From Desulforamulus ruminis DSM 2154 (GTDB taxonomy: Bacteria; Bacillota; Desulfotomaculia; Desulfotomaculales; Desulfotomaculaceae): a stretch of 64,000 nt of DNA. The position numbers were made by a program, and so were the translations under genes. Shown here piece by piece: positions 8,818 through 17,472 of the stretch. How positions within the stretch are numbered: the first letter of the stretch is position 1; each line of letters opens with the position of its first letter. The notes beneath the pieces were generated by a model. That model was given only the letters and a program-made list of their open reading frames with translations. It was not told where the DNA came from and did not search any database. The DNA is taken from the NCBI RefSeq assembly GCF_000215085.1, contig NC_015589.1:3236120-3300119 (forward strand), read 5' to 3'.

Positions 8818-8988
8818 ATATTTTTATATTCTTAATTTTATCATAACAGGTTAAATTATTATAATCTTATAAACATCGTTGATATGGCATTTCACAAGAT
8901 ATTCAGTGATATAGCACAATTAATACTACAAATGCTAAAACATATTTCCTCATACTGTGGATAAGGATAGATTTAAAAGAATGAATTC

Positions 8989-9564
8989 TCAGGCTTTTTG
9001 GGCCACCAGACCATAAAAAGAATCGCTGAGATGGATATCTTGGATGGATTGCAGACCCAGCTCCCCTAAAATATGGATCAGATCCTCTTGGGCTAAACGG
9101 TGTTTCACCGGCGGTCCCATGGGCATATCCCGCTTCTGCCACTCAATAATCGCTATCCTGCCCCCACTTTTTAAGATACGGATGACCTGAAGCAAATACG
9201 CTTTCAGTTCCGGAACTTCATGGAGTACAAAAGCCAAAAAAACAAAGGTTGTGGAATCGCTGGCCAGGGAAAATTGATTTTCCTCCACTTTCAATAACTC
9301 CAGGTTCCCAATTCCCTCCACTGCCGACCGATTCTTGACTTCCATTAACATCTCTTCTGAAATATCCAAGGCAAAGACCTTTCCTTCTTCGCCCACCATC
9401 TTGGCCGCCGGAATGGTGAAATAGCCGATGCCGCATCCAATATCTGCAACCACATCTCCGGGCTGCAGACCAAATTTTTGCAGTGTTTCCACAGGCGGCA
9501 ACATTTTTCTTCTCTCCGGATTATCTAACTTGTGCTTTTGTTTAGCATCAAATACGTGCGGCAT
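8989..9564 (-). CDS. Class I SAM-dependent methyltransferase
   Basis: 191 residues. Motif I VVADIGCGIGYFTIPAA (about 38-54) with the GxGxG loop, an acidic residue after strand 2 (VFALDISEEML), and post-motifs FVFLAFVLHEVPE (about 107) and ILKSGGRIAIIEW (about 128). This is a UbiE/Methyltransf_11-type small-molecule or quinone methyltransferase by fold; the substrate is unknown. The start has GGGAGGGG upstream. It is monocistronic. Confidence 0.88.
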   Translation of the reverse strand: MPHVFDAKQKHKLDNPERRKMLPPVETLQKFGLQPGDVVADIGCGIGYFTIPAAKMVGEEGKVFALDISEEMLMEVKNRSAVEGIGNLELLKVEENQFSLASDSTTFVFLAFVLHEVPELKAYLLQVIRILKSGGRIAIIEWQKRDMPMGPPVKHRLAQEDLIHILGELGLQSIQDIHLSDSFYGLVAQKA

Positions 9565-9717
9565 TGAACCCCTCCCTAAATATCCCTGGACGATCCGTTT
9601 TTAAATTGACGGACGGTCTCGCCTATTCAAAATATTATAACAAAGTGTGGTTTTCAGAACAAATCCTCCCAGATTTAGAACAACTCTCCTGAATGGCAAA
9701 GAATCCGGAACACAGGA

Positions 9718-9750
9718 AAAACACCGTGGGCGAAAAACTCACGGTGCTTT
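9718..9750 (-). terminator. Terminator after the YjcZ gene
   Basis: CACCGTG / CACGGTG stem (9722-9728 with 9740-9746), flanked by A- and T-runs so that it could work in both directions. Confidence 0.6.
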
Positions 9751-9787
9751 CCGGGAGGAACCAGGGCATCCCTCTTTATTAAAAAGC

Positions 9788-9973
9788 TTATTTAGGAGCG
9801 CTATACCCGTAAAACCCTCCACCAAGGAACAATAAAATTAAAATTAAAAACAGAATAAAGGCTGGAAAAGAACCATAACCTCCACAACCTGAACCGCATC
9901 CGGTATTGCAGCCCGTGTTACATCCAGTATCGCAACCGGTATTGCAACCTGCACCACCATATCCTTGACCCAT
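9788..9973 (-). CDS. YjcZ/SscA-type small membrane protein
   Basis: 61 residues. The N-terminal half is a tandem Gly/Cys repeat (GCNTGCDTGCNTGCNTGCGSG) and the C-terminal half is one hydrophobic helix (FPAFILFLILILLFLGGGF) ending YGYSAPK. This matches the YjcZ family of tiny sporulation-linked membrane proteins, including SscA, a spore assembly protein in Bacillus. Cysteine repeats are much denser than in Bacillus members. AAGGAGG precedes the ATG. The DNA repeat of about 12 bp is coding, not a CRISPR. Confidence 0.7.
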   Translation of the reverse strand: MGQGYGGAGCNTGCDTGCNTGCNTGCGSGCGGYGSFPAFILFLILILLFLGGGFYGYSAPK

Positions 9974-10184
9974 TCAGATAACCTCCTTAATTTTTAATGG
10001 AAGCTGCTTCCTCTTACATAATATGGAATTAGAGGTAATATGTGATGCTCTATTTCATCCACTAAAAATATTTCTGTATCGTTTAGAAGGAAATCATTCT
10101 TTTTTCTTGTAATGGTTTGCAGGTTTGATCGTATTCACATATAGAGGAACCTGGCCAGGAATAAATCCTCTAAAGGAGTAAAAA

Positions 10185-10748
10185 ATGGAGAAAGCTTTTT
10201 CAATGTTTTTTAAAAAAGATCTTTTTCTTCGGCCTGAATCCCAAATTGAACCGGAACAATTTACCCATATTTTTGACAGTTACTACCAACGCCTCTATAA
10301 CTATATCCGTTATCGCATTGGCAATTCTCATGAGTCCGAAGAAGTTACCAGCCAGGTCTTCGAAAAAATTTACCGTAAAATCAGCACTTTTCAACCGGAA
10401 AGAGGCTCTCTGGAAGTCTGGCTTTTCGCCATCGCCCATCATGCCGTAAACGACTATCACCGGCAAAAGAAACACCGGGCATGGTTTTCCTTAGAGAGCA
10501 TCCGGGATTTAATCTCCCGGCAGCCCGGTCCCGAGGAGACCGCACTGAAAAATGAGGATCACCACCGGCTTCTTGCGGCCCTTGATTCGCTGGGCAGCAG
10601 GGAACGCAACATCATTGCCATGAAATTTGCCGGTGGACTGAAAAATCGTGAAATAGCGGAACTAACGGGTCTTTCCGAAAGCAATGTAGGCGTGATCCTT
10701 TACCGGTCACTGCAGCAATTGCGAAACCTGCTGGAAGGAAAGGAGTAA
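10185..10748 (+). CDS. ECF-type RNA polymerase sigma factor
   Basis: 187 residues. Sigma region 2 is at about 25-90 (FDSYYQRLYNYIRYRIGN, then VWLFAIAHHAVNDYHRQKK) and region 4 at about 128-180 (LGSRERNIIAMKFAGGLKNR, then GLSESNVGVILYRSLQQLR). There is no sigma-1.1 or region 3, as usual for ECF factors. The next gene, four bases downstream, encodes a one-helix protein with the layout of an anti-sigma factor, so the pair probably forms a sigma/anti-sigma switch. Confidence 0.92.
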   Translation: MEKAFSMFFKKDLFLRPESQIEPEQFTHIFDSYYQRLYNYIRYRIGNSHESEEVTSQVFEKIYRKISTFQPERGSLEVWLFAIAHHAVNDYHRQKKHRAWFSLESIRDLISRQPGPEETALKNEDHHRLLAALDSLGSRERNIIAMKFAGGLKNREIAELTGLSESNVGVILYRSLQQLRNLLEGKE

Positions 10749-10752
10749 GATA

Positions 10753-11658
10753 ATGAAAGACAATCATCTGGCGCAACGCTTCAGTATGGATGTAGACCAT
10801 ATCCTGGAGAGCAACCTTCCATGCAATACGGGGGATACTCCCCTGGAATACAGGGAACTTTTACAGTTGGCTTCGGTACTGAAAGAAACGGATTTCAGCT
10901 CGCAAAGCCAAGCCCGGGAAAAGCTTCGTTTGAACCTGGCAAGCCTTTCCTCCGGTAAAAATACAGGTAAATTTATGAAGGGAGCCATGATGAAGACACT
11001 TTTTAAAATACAACGTCCCGCTCTAGTTCTGGCCGCAGCGGCGGTTATCGCCCTCTTTAGCATTACCCTGATTTTCCCAGGCAAACTGATGGCCATGGCC
11101 ACCACGGCAGGCGTCAACATTATTAAAACATTGGGGCTGAGCGATCACATCACAGTTATACAGGTAGAAAATCCTTCGCCCGTCAGCAGCACGCCAAGCC
11201 AGAAGAGTTCCCCGGAGGGAGAAGAGTCATCTAAAGAAGGAAGCTTTAAGGCAATAATTAGAAAAGCAACTGAGCCTGTAGGCGACGACGTGCTTCATTA
11301 CTCTCAACTGAAGGAAGCCCAACAAGCCACTGCCTTCAAGGTACTTTGTCCCGGTTACTTACCTTCCGGGTATACCTTTAAAGAAGCCCAGGGTTATCCC
11401 GGTTCCAATGAATACATCAACCTGTTTTTCAGCGGCCCCGGCCAGGATATTATTCTAATGCAGAGGCTCATGAACGAAAATACGGCCTTTGAACTAGCTA
11501 CGGATACGCCCGTTGAGTCGTTGAAAATCAACGGGGTAAAAGGAGCCTGGTTGGAACCGCACACTTTGATTTGGGAGAAAGACGGCGTAGGGTACTCCTT
11601 GTACTGCAAAGGCTTCAGTAAAGCAGAAGCTATGAAAGTAGCGGAGTCTATTAAGTAA
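10753..11658 (+). CDS. Probable membrane anti-sigma factor with DUF4367-like domain
   Basis: 301 residues: a cytoplasmic N-terminal segment of about 85 residues, one membrane helix (RPALVLAAAAVIALFSITLIFP, near 90-111), a Ser-rich linker, and an extracellular domain (about 180-300) with YLPSGYTFKEAQGYPGSNEYINLFF and IKINGVKGAWLEPHTLIWEK-like segments typical of DUF4367. This domain is found on many anti-sigma-like proteins beside ECF sigma genes. Role inferred from order and topology. RBS GGAAAGGAG overlaps the end of the sigma gene. Confidence 0.75.
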   Translation: MKDNHLAQRFSMDVDHILESNLPCNTGDTPLEYRELLQLASVLKETDFSSQSQAREKLRLNLASLSSGKNTGKFMKGAMMKTLFKIQRPALVLAAAAVIALFSITLIFPGKLMAMATTAGVNIIKTLGLSDHITVIQVENPSPVSSTPSQKSSPEGEESSKEGSFKAIIRKATEPVGDDVLHYSQLKEAQQATAFKVLCPGYLPSGYTFKEAQGYPGSNEYINLFFSGPGQDIILMQRLMNENTAFELATDTPVESLKINGVKGAWLEPHTLIWEKDGVGYSLYCKGFSKAEAMKVAESIK

Positions 11659-11694
11659 GATATTGATCAACCGCTTCATTCCCTAAGGCTGGCC

Positions 11695-11722
11695 AAATTA
11701 AAAAAGCCGGCTTTTTTAATTT
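11695..11722 (+). terminator. Terminator of the sigma/anti-sigma operon
   Basis: AAATTAAAAAAGCC directly abuts its reverse complement GGCTTTTTTAATTT; a perfect 14-bp inverted repeat with a T-run. Confidence 0.75.
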
Positions 11723-11991
11723 GACCGCCCTTTATATTTTAATCTAAATCATCACTTCTTAAATTCAGTTTCTCTCTTTGGTCTTGGTTCATTGCTAAAG
11801 TTAATTTAAAACTTCTTAATTTTTTGCCATAAATCTTTTAAAAAACCAACAAAGTCTATAGCAAAATAACTTATTATATCTATAATTATTTTCAGTATGA
11901 AAATATAGATAATGAAGAAAATTATATATTTAATGTAATCCATAATCCAACCTCCAAAGCTTAACTCCACCGATATTCATTGACTTATAAA

Positions 11992-12311
11992 TTATTGCTT
12001 TCCTTTATTTAAACAAATGAACCATAAACCAACAATCATACAAAATATACTCAGTGCCCATGATATACCTATAAATCCAACGGTCACTGAATTGTTAATC
12101 GAAGATGCTATATCAAGACCATAATTTTGTCTAAGGAATTTACGAATAATAATAGAAATATTGTTGAAAAAACAATGTGAAAAATAAACCATGCCAGATT
12201 TATTCCATGTTTTTTCCACAAAATAAAAACAAAAAATAGACTAAAAAATATTACTGCAGCAGAACAAATCAATAACATAGGTATCGTCTCTTCTTCCATA
12301 AACAGGCCCAT
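11992..12311 (-). pseudogene. Frameshifted small membrane protein
   Basis: Two overlapping frames make one plausible protein. The first (ATG at 12311) encodes about 60 residues with two hydrophobic helices (LLICSAAVIFFSLFFVFILW and FHIVFSTIFLLLFVNSL) before going out of frame. A second frame continues smoothly with RQNYGLDIASSINNS and a third helix ending LWFICLNKGKQ (stop at 11992). A single-base indel near 12128 would restore an open frame of about 105 residues. Family unknown. Confidence 0.45.
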
Positions 12312-12326
12312 TCTTTATGATTCCTT

Positions 12327-12467
12327 TCATTTGGAAATAAAAAACAGTAATTTCTTATAAGTGGCTATTTGCACAATATCTATTCTATATTTCAAGAAAT
12401 CTATCAGTTCTTGGACACTTTTTTCGCCGGGTGCAATTTTATGTATATTTTTTATCAAGTTATTCAT
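12327..12467 (-). CDS. Small hypothetical protein (46 aa)
   Basis: ATG at 12467-12465 with AAAGGAA eight bases upstream; encodes MNNLIKNIHKIAPGEKSVQE and then a helical basic tail ending LLFFISK. It stops 16 bases before the start of the frameshifted membrane gene, suggesting a small operon. I do not recognise it. The RBS and operon-like spacing are the support; without homologues it remains tentative. Confidence 0.35.
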   Translation of the reverse strand: MNNLIKNIHKIAPGEKSVQELIDFLKYRIDIVQIATYKKLLFFISK

Positions 12468-12640
12468 ATATTGTTTCCTTTCTAAAAGAGGAAAATCTTC
12501 TCGGTGGTAAAGCTCATCATGTGCTTAGCGTACACAACAAGATGCGTTAACAAATAGGAAAGTTCCTTTATTATCATGCTTATTTTAAATCATCAGCCAA
12601 GATACGAGTAATAAATACAATTGAAAGGTTTTTTACTCGT

Positions 12641-13726
12641 TCATTCTAGGGAGTATTCAGTTCCAAACAATGTTAACAAAACAATATCATTAACTGTAAC
12701 AGGCACATTAAAAATTAATACCTTCGTAAAGCCCTCTTCCCCTCCGGAAAAGCTTTTCTCAAATTGATCACTGCTTAATATTGTGCCGTCTGCAAGTATT
12801 ACGGAGCAATCCTCAGCATCTTCGGTAAAAGCTTTAAATATCTCATCTAAGTTTTCATTCAGATATTTACTATCCTGATTGCATTTTAGACTGATAGTGC
12901 AGGCCAAAGGCGTGACATTTATGTTATTGAGGCTAAAGTCGTGGCCACCAATGGTAATTTCCTTGTTGACAAATACGCTTTTACTAATGTCCGAAACGGG
13001 ATCAAAAGCAATATCAAACTGCCAACTACCGTCATATATGGATACAAAGTCCGTGACTTTATCATTATTGGCGGTAAAATAACCGAAATGACTTAATTTT
13101 ATTGTATATTGCCCTTTCTTAAAAGTATCCGTGCCGATCAGCGTATACAATATTTCAAATTGATTGGGGGCAAGTCTTTCATCTTCATCGCTGTAATAAT
13201 ATCTGGTAGATGCCCTTTCAAAATTCTTAAACAAGCTTCCACCTATATCATTATTGAACCTGTAGTTTTTAAGCGGCTCTATTCCGGTATCATGAAGTAC
13301 ACTATCCAGTTTATTGGCTGTAACTTTCAACATAAATTCCGCAGTATTCCCGCTTATGGTCATACTCAAAATATCAATGGTGAGTACATCCGTATTCACA
13401 ACGGTGGTTGATGCCATATCATTAATTTGTTCCGTATTTATATAGCTATAATGGTTTTCTGCATTGCTATTTGCTTTATCAGCAAAAAACTGTTTATAAA
13501 ACCCCTCTCCCGATAGGGCATATGCAGCAGCGCCAGTTCCTGCAAGCAATAAAATAATTAAGATTCCTATAGCTAATGATTTAATGTAAAAGACGGGAAA
13601 TTTTTTATTTTTCAAAGTACTTGAATGAGTATCCATGATAAAGATATCGTTGCCTTCAGATCTTTCGGGAGGAACTATCAGTTCCAATTTTTCTTTTGCT
13701 CTGACGATATCATCCAAATTATTCAT
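12641..13726 (-). CDS. DUF4179-type membrane protein, orphan anti-sigma candidate
   Basis: 361 residues: cytoplasmic N-terminus of about 45 residues (MNNLDDIVRAKEKLELIVPP), one membrane helix at about 46-68 (SLAIGILIILLLAGTGAAAY), and a long beta-rich extracellular part (LTIDILSMTISGNTAEFMLK, TINITIGGHDF-like repeats). This matches DUF4179 proteins, usually encoded directly after an ECF sigma gene. Here no sigma gene is found: about 100 bp upstream the sequence runs into the IS110 element. The partner was probably lost on insertion or deletion. Confidence 0.65.
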   Translation of the reverse strand: MNNLDDIVRAKEKLELIVPPERSEGNDIFIMDTHSSTLKNKKFPVFYIKSLAIGILIILLLAGTGAAAYALSGEGFYKQFFADKANSNAENHYSYINTEQINDMASTTVVNTDVLTIDILSMTISGNTAEFMLKVTANKLDSVLHDTGIEPLKNYRFNNDIGGSLFKNFERASTRYYYSDEDERLAPNQFEILYTLIGTDTFKKGQYTIKLSHFGYFTANNDKVTDFVSIYDGSWQFDIAFDPVSDISKSVFVNKEITIGGHDFSLNNINVTPLACTISLKCNQDSKYLNENLDEIFKAFTEDAEDCSVILADGTILSSDQFEKSFSGGEEGFTKVLIFNVPVTVNDIVLLTLFGTEYSLE

Positions 13727-13819
13727 TTATATAGTCATACCTTTCGCTTCGCTCAAGGCACAAAACGTAATGAAATACGTTGGTTTTGAACGATTTTTTT
13801 ATTATTCTAAACTCCTAGG

Positions 13820-14028
13820 GATAACAGTTAACTACAAATCACGAGGAGGTGAGTGGGTTGCTCCATTCTGGAGTGACCGCATTTATATATGTGTGGATTG
13901 CCTTTCCAAGCACAAATAAGTGTGTCTTCGAGCACGCAGACTTATCTTTGTTTAAACATTACTCGTTTATTGCCAGGCAATCAGTCAATGCTGTTTATCC
14001 CTGCAATTCTTTGAAAGGAGTTTCCCCT
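13820..14028 (+). ncRNA. IS110 left-end region, candidate bridge RNA
   Basis: About 200 noncoding bases between the probable left end and the transposase start. It has internal pairing: GATTGCC (13896-13902) with GGCAATC (13976-13982), and ATAAGT...ACTTAT around 13916-13944. In IS110-group elements the noncoding end next to the transposase start encodes a structured RNA that guides target and donor choice. Assigned by position and pairing only; the ends are estimates. Confidence 0.4.
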
Positions 14029-15270
14029 ATGGCTTTAAAGATCGTTTACCAAGTCTGTTGTGGTATTGATGTCCACAAAACCTTCGTAGTTGCTTGTATT
14101 GCTACTACCAACAAAGGGGTTACCACCTACAAAAGCCATCGCTTTTCTACTTACACAAAAGGTCTGCAAGAGCTGTCACAGTGGCTTTGTAAAAACGACT
14201 GCAAGGATGTTTGCATGGAATCCACAGGAAAGTACTGGATTCCCGTGTTTAATGTTCTTGAAGACTCCTGCAACATCGTCCTAGCTCATCCTAAATACGT
14301 CAAAGCTATCCGCGGTAAGAAGACTGACAAAAAAGACGCTAAATGGATTGCTGACCTATTCAAGCATGATCTTGTAGCCGGAAGCTTTATGCCTCCTCTT
14401 GCAATCAGGCAGCTTCGTGACCTTATGCGTTACCGCTTTAAACTGACTAACTTTATGTCAAGCGAGAAAAACCGTCTGCAAAATTCTTTAACCGTATCCA
14501 ATATTCAGCTTGGAAATGTTGTTTCTGATACCTTTGGCAAAAGTTCTATGAACATCATTAACAAGCTTTTGGAGAATCCTTTGGACAATAATTTCGACAT
14601 AGAACCACTCGTTCACGCTTCTATGAAGGAGAAACTTCCTGAATTAGAACTGGCCATTGACGGTTTTATCACGCCTGAACAAGCTGAAAAACTTAAGGTA
14701 ATTAAGCGGCACTACAAAGATCTTGAGTCACGAAAAGCTGACCTGGAAAAAATTATCCTTTCTCTTTCGGAGCCCTACACCGGTCAAATTGACCTGATCT
14801 TAACTGTTCCGTCCTTTAAGAACATTTTTTCAGCCATCGCAGTGATCTCAGAAATAGGTGTTAATATGGACGTGTTCCCGACAGCTAAGCATCTTTGCTC
14901 TTGGGCAGGGCTTACACCTACGAATAACGAAAGTGCTGGAAAGAAAAAATCAGTAAGGATTTCAAGAGCTGGCTGTTATATTAAGCCGCTTCTGGTACAA
15001 TGTGCAACCGCTGTAGTTAAAAGCGAGAAGCATCCTGAAATCCGCAACCGCTATTTGAGACTTAAGCAACGTCGTGGTCATAAAAAGGCGATTATTGCTA
15101 TTGCGAGAATGCTTCTTACCGCTATTTACAACATCCTGAAAAAGAAAGAATCGTATAATGCTGAGTTATATAGAAAGGCAGATGTTCTTCCAGTAAGCCG
15201 CGAAATCACCGTAGAACAAGCGATTATTTTGGCTAGAACACAAGGTTACCGGATTCGCGCTGCTTCTTGA
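14029..15270 (+). CDS. IS110-family transposase (DEDD recombinase)
   Basis: 413 residues. N-terminal DEDD_Tnp domain with GIDVHKTFVVACIAT (about 10-25), CMESTGKYWIPVF and GKKTDKKDAKWIADL; C-terminal Transposase_20 domain with LTVPSFKNIFSAIAVISEIG and the catalytic-serine region CSWAGLTPTNNESAGKKKSV. Length is normal and no frame break is seen, so the gene appears intact. The frame opens 60 codons earlier, but the ATG at 14029 has GAAAGGAG upstream. Confidence 0.93.
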   Translation: MALKIVYQVCCGIDVHKTFVVACIATTNKGVTTYKSHRFSTYTKGLQELSQWLCKNDCKDVCMESTGKYWIPVFNVLEDSCNIVLAHPKYVKAIRGKKTDKKDAKWIADLFKHDLVAGSFMPPLAIRQLRDLMRYRFKLTNFMSSEKNRLQNSLTVSNIQLGNVVSDTFGKSSMNIINKLLENPLDNNFDIEPLVHASMKEKLPELELAIDGFITPEQAEKLKVIKRHYKDLESRKADLEKIILSLSEPYTGQIDLILTVPSFKNIFSAIAVISEIGVNMDVFPTAKHLCSWAGLTPTNNESAGKKKSVRISRAGCYIKPLLVQCATAVVKSEKHPEIRNRYLRLKQRRGHKKAIIAIARMLLTAIYNILKKKESYNAELYRKADVLPVSREITVEQAIILARTQGYRIRAAS

Positions 15271-15392
15271 TTTTTGCAAAATCCAGATCTTTTTTAGTCA
15301 TCAACCGATGGCTTGCTTTGCTGTGTTCACTTTACTTTGCTGATACTTTTAACTGATTATTTCAGACTTGTAGCCTCCGTTATTTTTACATC

Positions 15393-15705
15393 CACTGAAA
15401 ACGACCTCCTGTGCTTATTTGTTTTCTAAAGTTGTATACCTTCTCCGATTGTCTAAAAAGGGTATATGCTTGTCTGAAAGGTCCTTTTGTATGTCTGAAT
15501 TATTTAATTCTGCTACTTCCTGGTTATTATGCAATAGTATTAATACGAAGTTTTTCGACCTTTTACATAAAAGGCCTTTTTAATTATAGCTATTTTATTA
15601 TCTTTATTCTATAATATTTTTGTTTTGTTTTTGAATTAATTAATATTTTGTATTAAATGTTTTATACTGATCTAAAGATTAAAAAGCACCTGGCAGGTGC
15701 TTTTT
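15393..15705 (-). promoter_or_regulatory. Orphan agr-type promoter region with a LytTR box cluster (A)
   Basis: A paralogue of the agr upstream region at 45.95-46.29 kb. On the minus strand three boxes (complement of 15492-15499, 15471-15478 and 15450-15457) lie exactly 21 bp apart, followed by CACAGGAGG and a GTG start that breaks off at the IS110 junction after a few codons. The unit also includes the upstream terminator at 15681-15705. The agr coding part that it should drive is missing. Confidence 0.65.
15681..15705 (-). terminator. Terminator downstream of the NarL-type regulator
   Basis: AAAAAGCACCT / AGGTGCTTTTT, 11-bp perfect stem, able to act in both directions. The same kind of hairpin occurs at 46261-46286 at the matching place in the paralogous region. 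Confidence 0.7.
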
Positions 15706-15938
15706 AAAGGGAAAAGAGGACGTTCCTTTTGTCACAAGTGATAAAAGGGTAAGAGACAGATTTAATAATAAATCCTAGTCGCTAGATTCGAGGATCAAAA
15801 TATCTTTTTGGCAAAAGGTCTTCAACAAAGCAAAGAATACAGGGCAATATACCTTTACCTTAAGATTTAGAAAATAGAGAAAGAAAATAAATCAACTCAG
15901 GTTTTCGCCAAAATTGAATCAGCCAACGAATAGATTAT

Positions 15939-16640
15939 TCATCCAAAGGTGACAGAAAAGGAACATCCCTCTGTATCTCTCCGATTCAATTCATTAAGGT
16001 TAATCCAACCCTTTTTCATTGCAGCTAACATTGCTTCTGTCCTGGAGGTTACACCTAACTTTGAATAAACATTGCTCATGTGTGCCTCAATGGTTCTAAC
16101 ACTTACAAATAATTTTTTGGCTATCTGCTTATTTTTTAAACCGGCAGCAGCTAAAATTAGAACTTCTTTCTCTCTGTCAGTTAAGAAATCCGGGTTTTCC
16201 GGTTCTTGCTTGCCAATGGACCCTAACCGTCTTAACAACTTACCGGCTATAGTCGGGTGTAAAACTGACTCACCTCTATAAACCGCCTTGGCAGCATTAA
16301 CCAATTCCCTAGCGCTAACATCTTTTAACAGATACCCGGAGGCCCCCACCTCCGGTAAAGCAAAAATATATTGTTCATAATCATAAGCAGTTAGAATCAG
16401 TACCGAACATTCAGGGCAAAGCTTTTTAATCCTTCTGGTAGCTTCAATGCCGTTTATTCCCGGCATATCAATATCCATAATTACCACCCTCGGTTTTAGG
16501 GTCACAGCCATGTGCACCGCGCTTTCACCGTCACCGGCCTCCCCCACCACCTGAAAAAGATCTTCATCCTCTAAAAATCTACGTATGCTCTCCCTTACTA
16601 CAACATGATCATCTGCCAGCATAATAGATATTTTATCCAC
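15939..16640 (-). CDS. NarL/FixJ-family response regulator
   Basis: 233 residues: receiver domain (about 1-120) with phospho-acceptor Asp in VVIMDIDMPGINGIEA (about 57) and LuxR-type HTH at about 155-215 (LTDREKEVLILAAAGLKNKQ, then LFVSVRTIEAHMSNVYSKLG). It would be phosphorylated by the histidine kinase encoded 29 bases upstream. The pair lies directly downstream of the large redox operon, so it may respond to or control electron metabolism; this is inference from position. Confidence 0.92.
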   Translation of the reverse strand: MDKISIMLADDHVVVRESIRRFLEDEDLFQVVGEAGDGESAVHMAVTLKPRVVIMDIDMPGINGIEATRRIKKLCPECSVLILTAYDYEQYIFALPEVGASGYLLKDVSARELVNAAKAVYRGESVLHPTIAGKLLRRLGSIGKQEPENPDFLTDREKEVLILAAAGLKNKQIAKKLFVSVRTIEAHMSNVYSKLGVTSRTEAMLAAMKKGWINLNELNRRDTEGCSFSVTFG

Positions 16641-16669
16641 CGTTTTTCCTCCCTTCTCATTCCTTGAGG

Positions 16670-17386
16670 TTAATAGGTGCGAAGGTTAGGAGTGGGACCT
16701 TCCGGAATACATATTTCAATAGTGGTACCTTTGTCCGCTGAGGAAACAATTTTCATATCCCCTCCCAGAAGTTTTGCCCTTTCCGACATGCCAGCCAGTC
16801 CCAGTTTCCCCTGTTGCATAAAATCCAGCATAGATGTAGCTGAATCTTCAATCCCTTTCCCGTTGTCCGCTATATAAAACCTGATATCTTCTTCAAACTT
16901 TATGGTGACTTCCACTAAATTAGCTTCAGAGTGCCGTTTAACATTACTTAAGGCCTCCTGAATGATACGAAAGACAATTAGCTCCATATCTTTATTTAAG
17001 GGTCTGCTCTTTCCTTCAATGTGTAAAATAGTTTTTATTGACGAACTGATTTCCAATGTCTGCAATAAAAATTCTATAGCAGGCAGCAGGCCCAAATGGT
17101 CGATAATAGATGGTCGTAAATTTTGACTAAGATGGCGAACCTCCTGCAGTATTGTTTTTATTGAGTCTTGAATATTTATTATAAACCGCATGTGCATAAT
17201 GTTTAATTCCTGATTGTCCGATAAATATCTTTCCAATTGATGAAGAACCATTATAAGGGACTGAATGGTGGTGTCGTGTAGCTCACGTGATATTCTGAGC
17301 CGTTCATCTTCTTGAGCTCTGGTTACCCGTTCTACAAAAATACTAACATTTTTATCAGTTATCCCATGGCCGCTCACACCTCTCAC
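16670..17386 (-). CDS. Soluble NarX/DegS-type histidine kinase
   Basis: 238 residues with almost nothing except the kinase core: HisKA_3 dimerisation box RISRELHDTTIQSLIMVLHQ (His near residue 38) and HATPase_c with QEALSNVKRHSEANLVEV (N-box), FYIADNGKGIED (G1) and GLAGMSERAKLLGG. There is no membrane or obvious sensor domain, so it must sense an internal signal or partner protein. The start is GTG at 17386; another GTG at 17377 is possible. It is transcribed with the regulator downstream. Confidence 0.88.
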   Translation of the reverse strand: MRGVSGHGITDKNVSIFVERVTRAQEDERLRISRELHDTTIQSLIMVLHQLERYLSDNQELNIMHMRFIINIQDSIKTILQEVRHLSQNLRPSIIDHLGLLPAIEFLLQTLEISSSIKTILHIEGKSRPLNKDMELIVFRIIQEALSNVKRHSEANLVEVTIKFEEDIRFYIADNGKGIEDSATSMLDFMQQGKLGLAGMSERAKLLGGDMKIVSSADKGTTIEICIPEGPTPNLRTY

Positions 17387-17412
17387 GGTAGGTTAACCGA
17401 ATGGCTATTTCC

Positions 17413-17456
17413 GGAAACAAGTTTGAAGGGTAGAACCCTCTTTCAAACTTGTTTCC
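17413..17456 (-). terminator. Long hairpin between the redox operon and the kinase gene
   Basis: GGAAACAAGTTTGAA pairs perfectly with TTCAAACTTGTTTCC (15 bp), with an inner GGG/CCC stem. No T-run follows, so it may attenuate or process the transcript rather than end it, tuning two-component expression from the upstream operon. Confidence 0.5.
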
Positions 17457-17472
17457 ATCTACTTTTACAGCT

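Larger units (their letters stand above)
13820..15392 (+). mobile_element. IS110-family insertion sequence
   Basis: Transposase gene with a noncoding left end of about 200 bp and a right end of about 120 bp. No terminal inverted repeats are seen, as usual for the family. The right boundary is set near 15392 because, from there on, the sequence matches the promoter region of the agr operon at 45.95-46.29 kb. The left boundary is approximate. Confidence 0.65.

Noticed and set aside
9895-9965. Tandem 12-bp repeat resembling a CRISPR or minisatellite
   Set aside because: It is in frame within the YjcZ-type gene and encodes the repeated TGCN motif; unit size and lack of spacers exclude CRISPR.
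15450-15499. 21-bp-spaced repeats as iterons of a plasmid origin
   Set aside because: Only three units, always directly upstream of a -35 element, and beside a LytTR regulator; no Rep gene or DnaA boxes seen.
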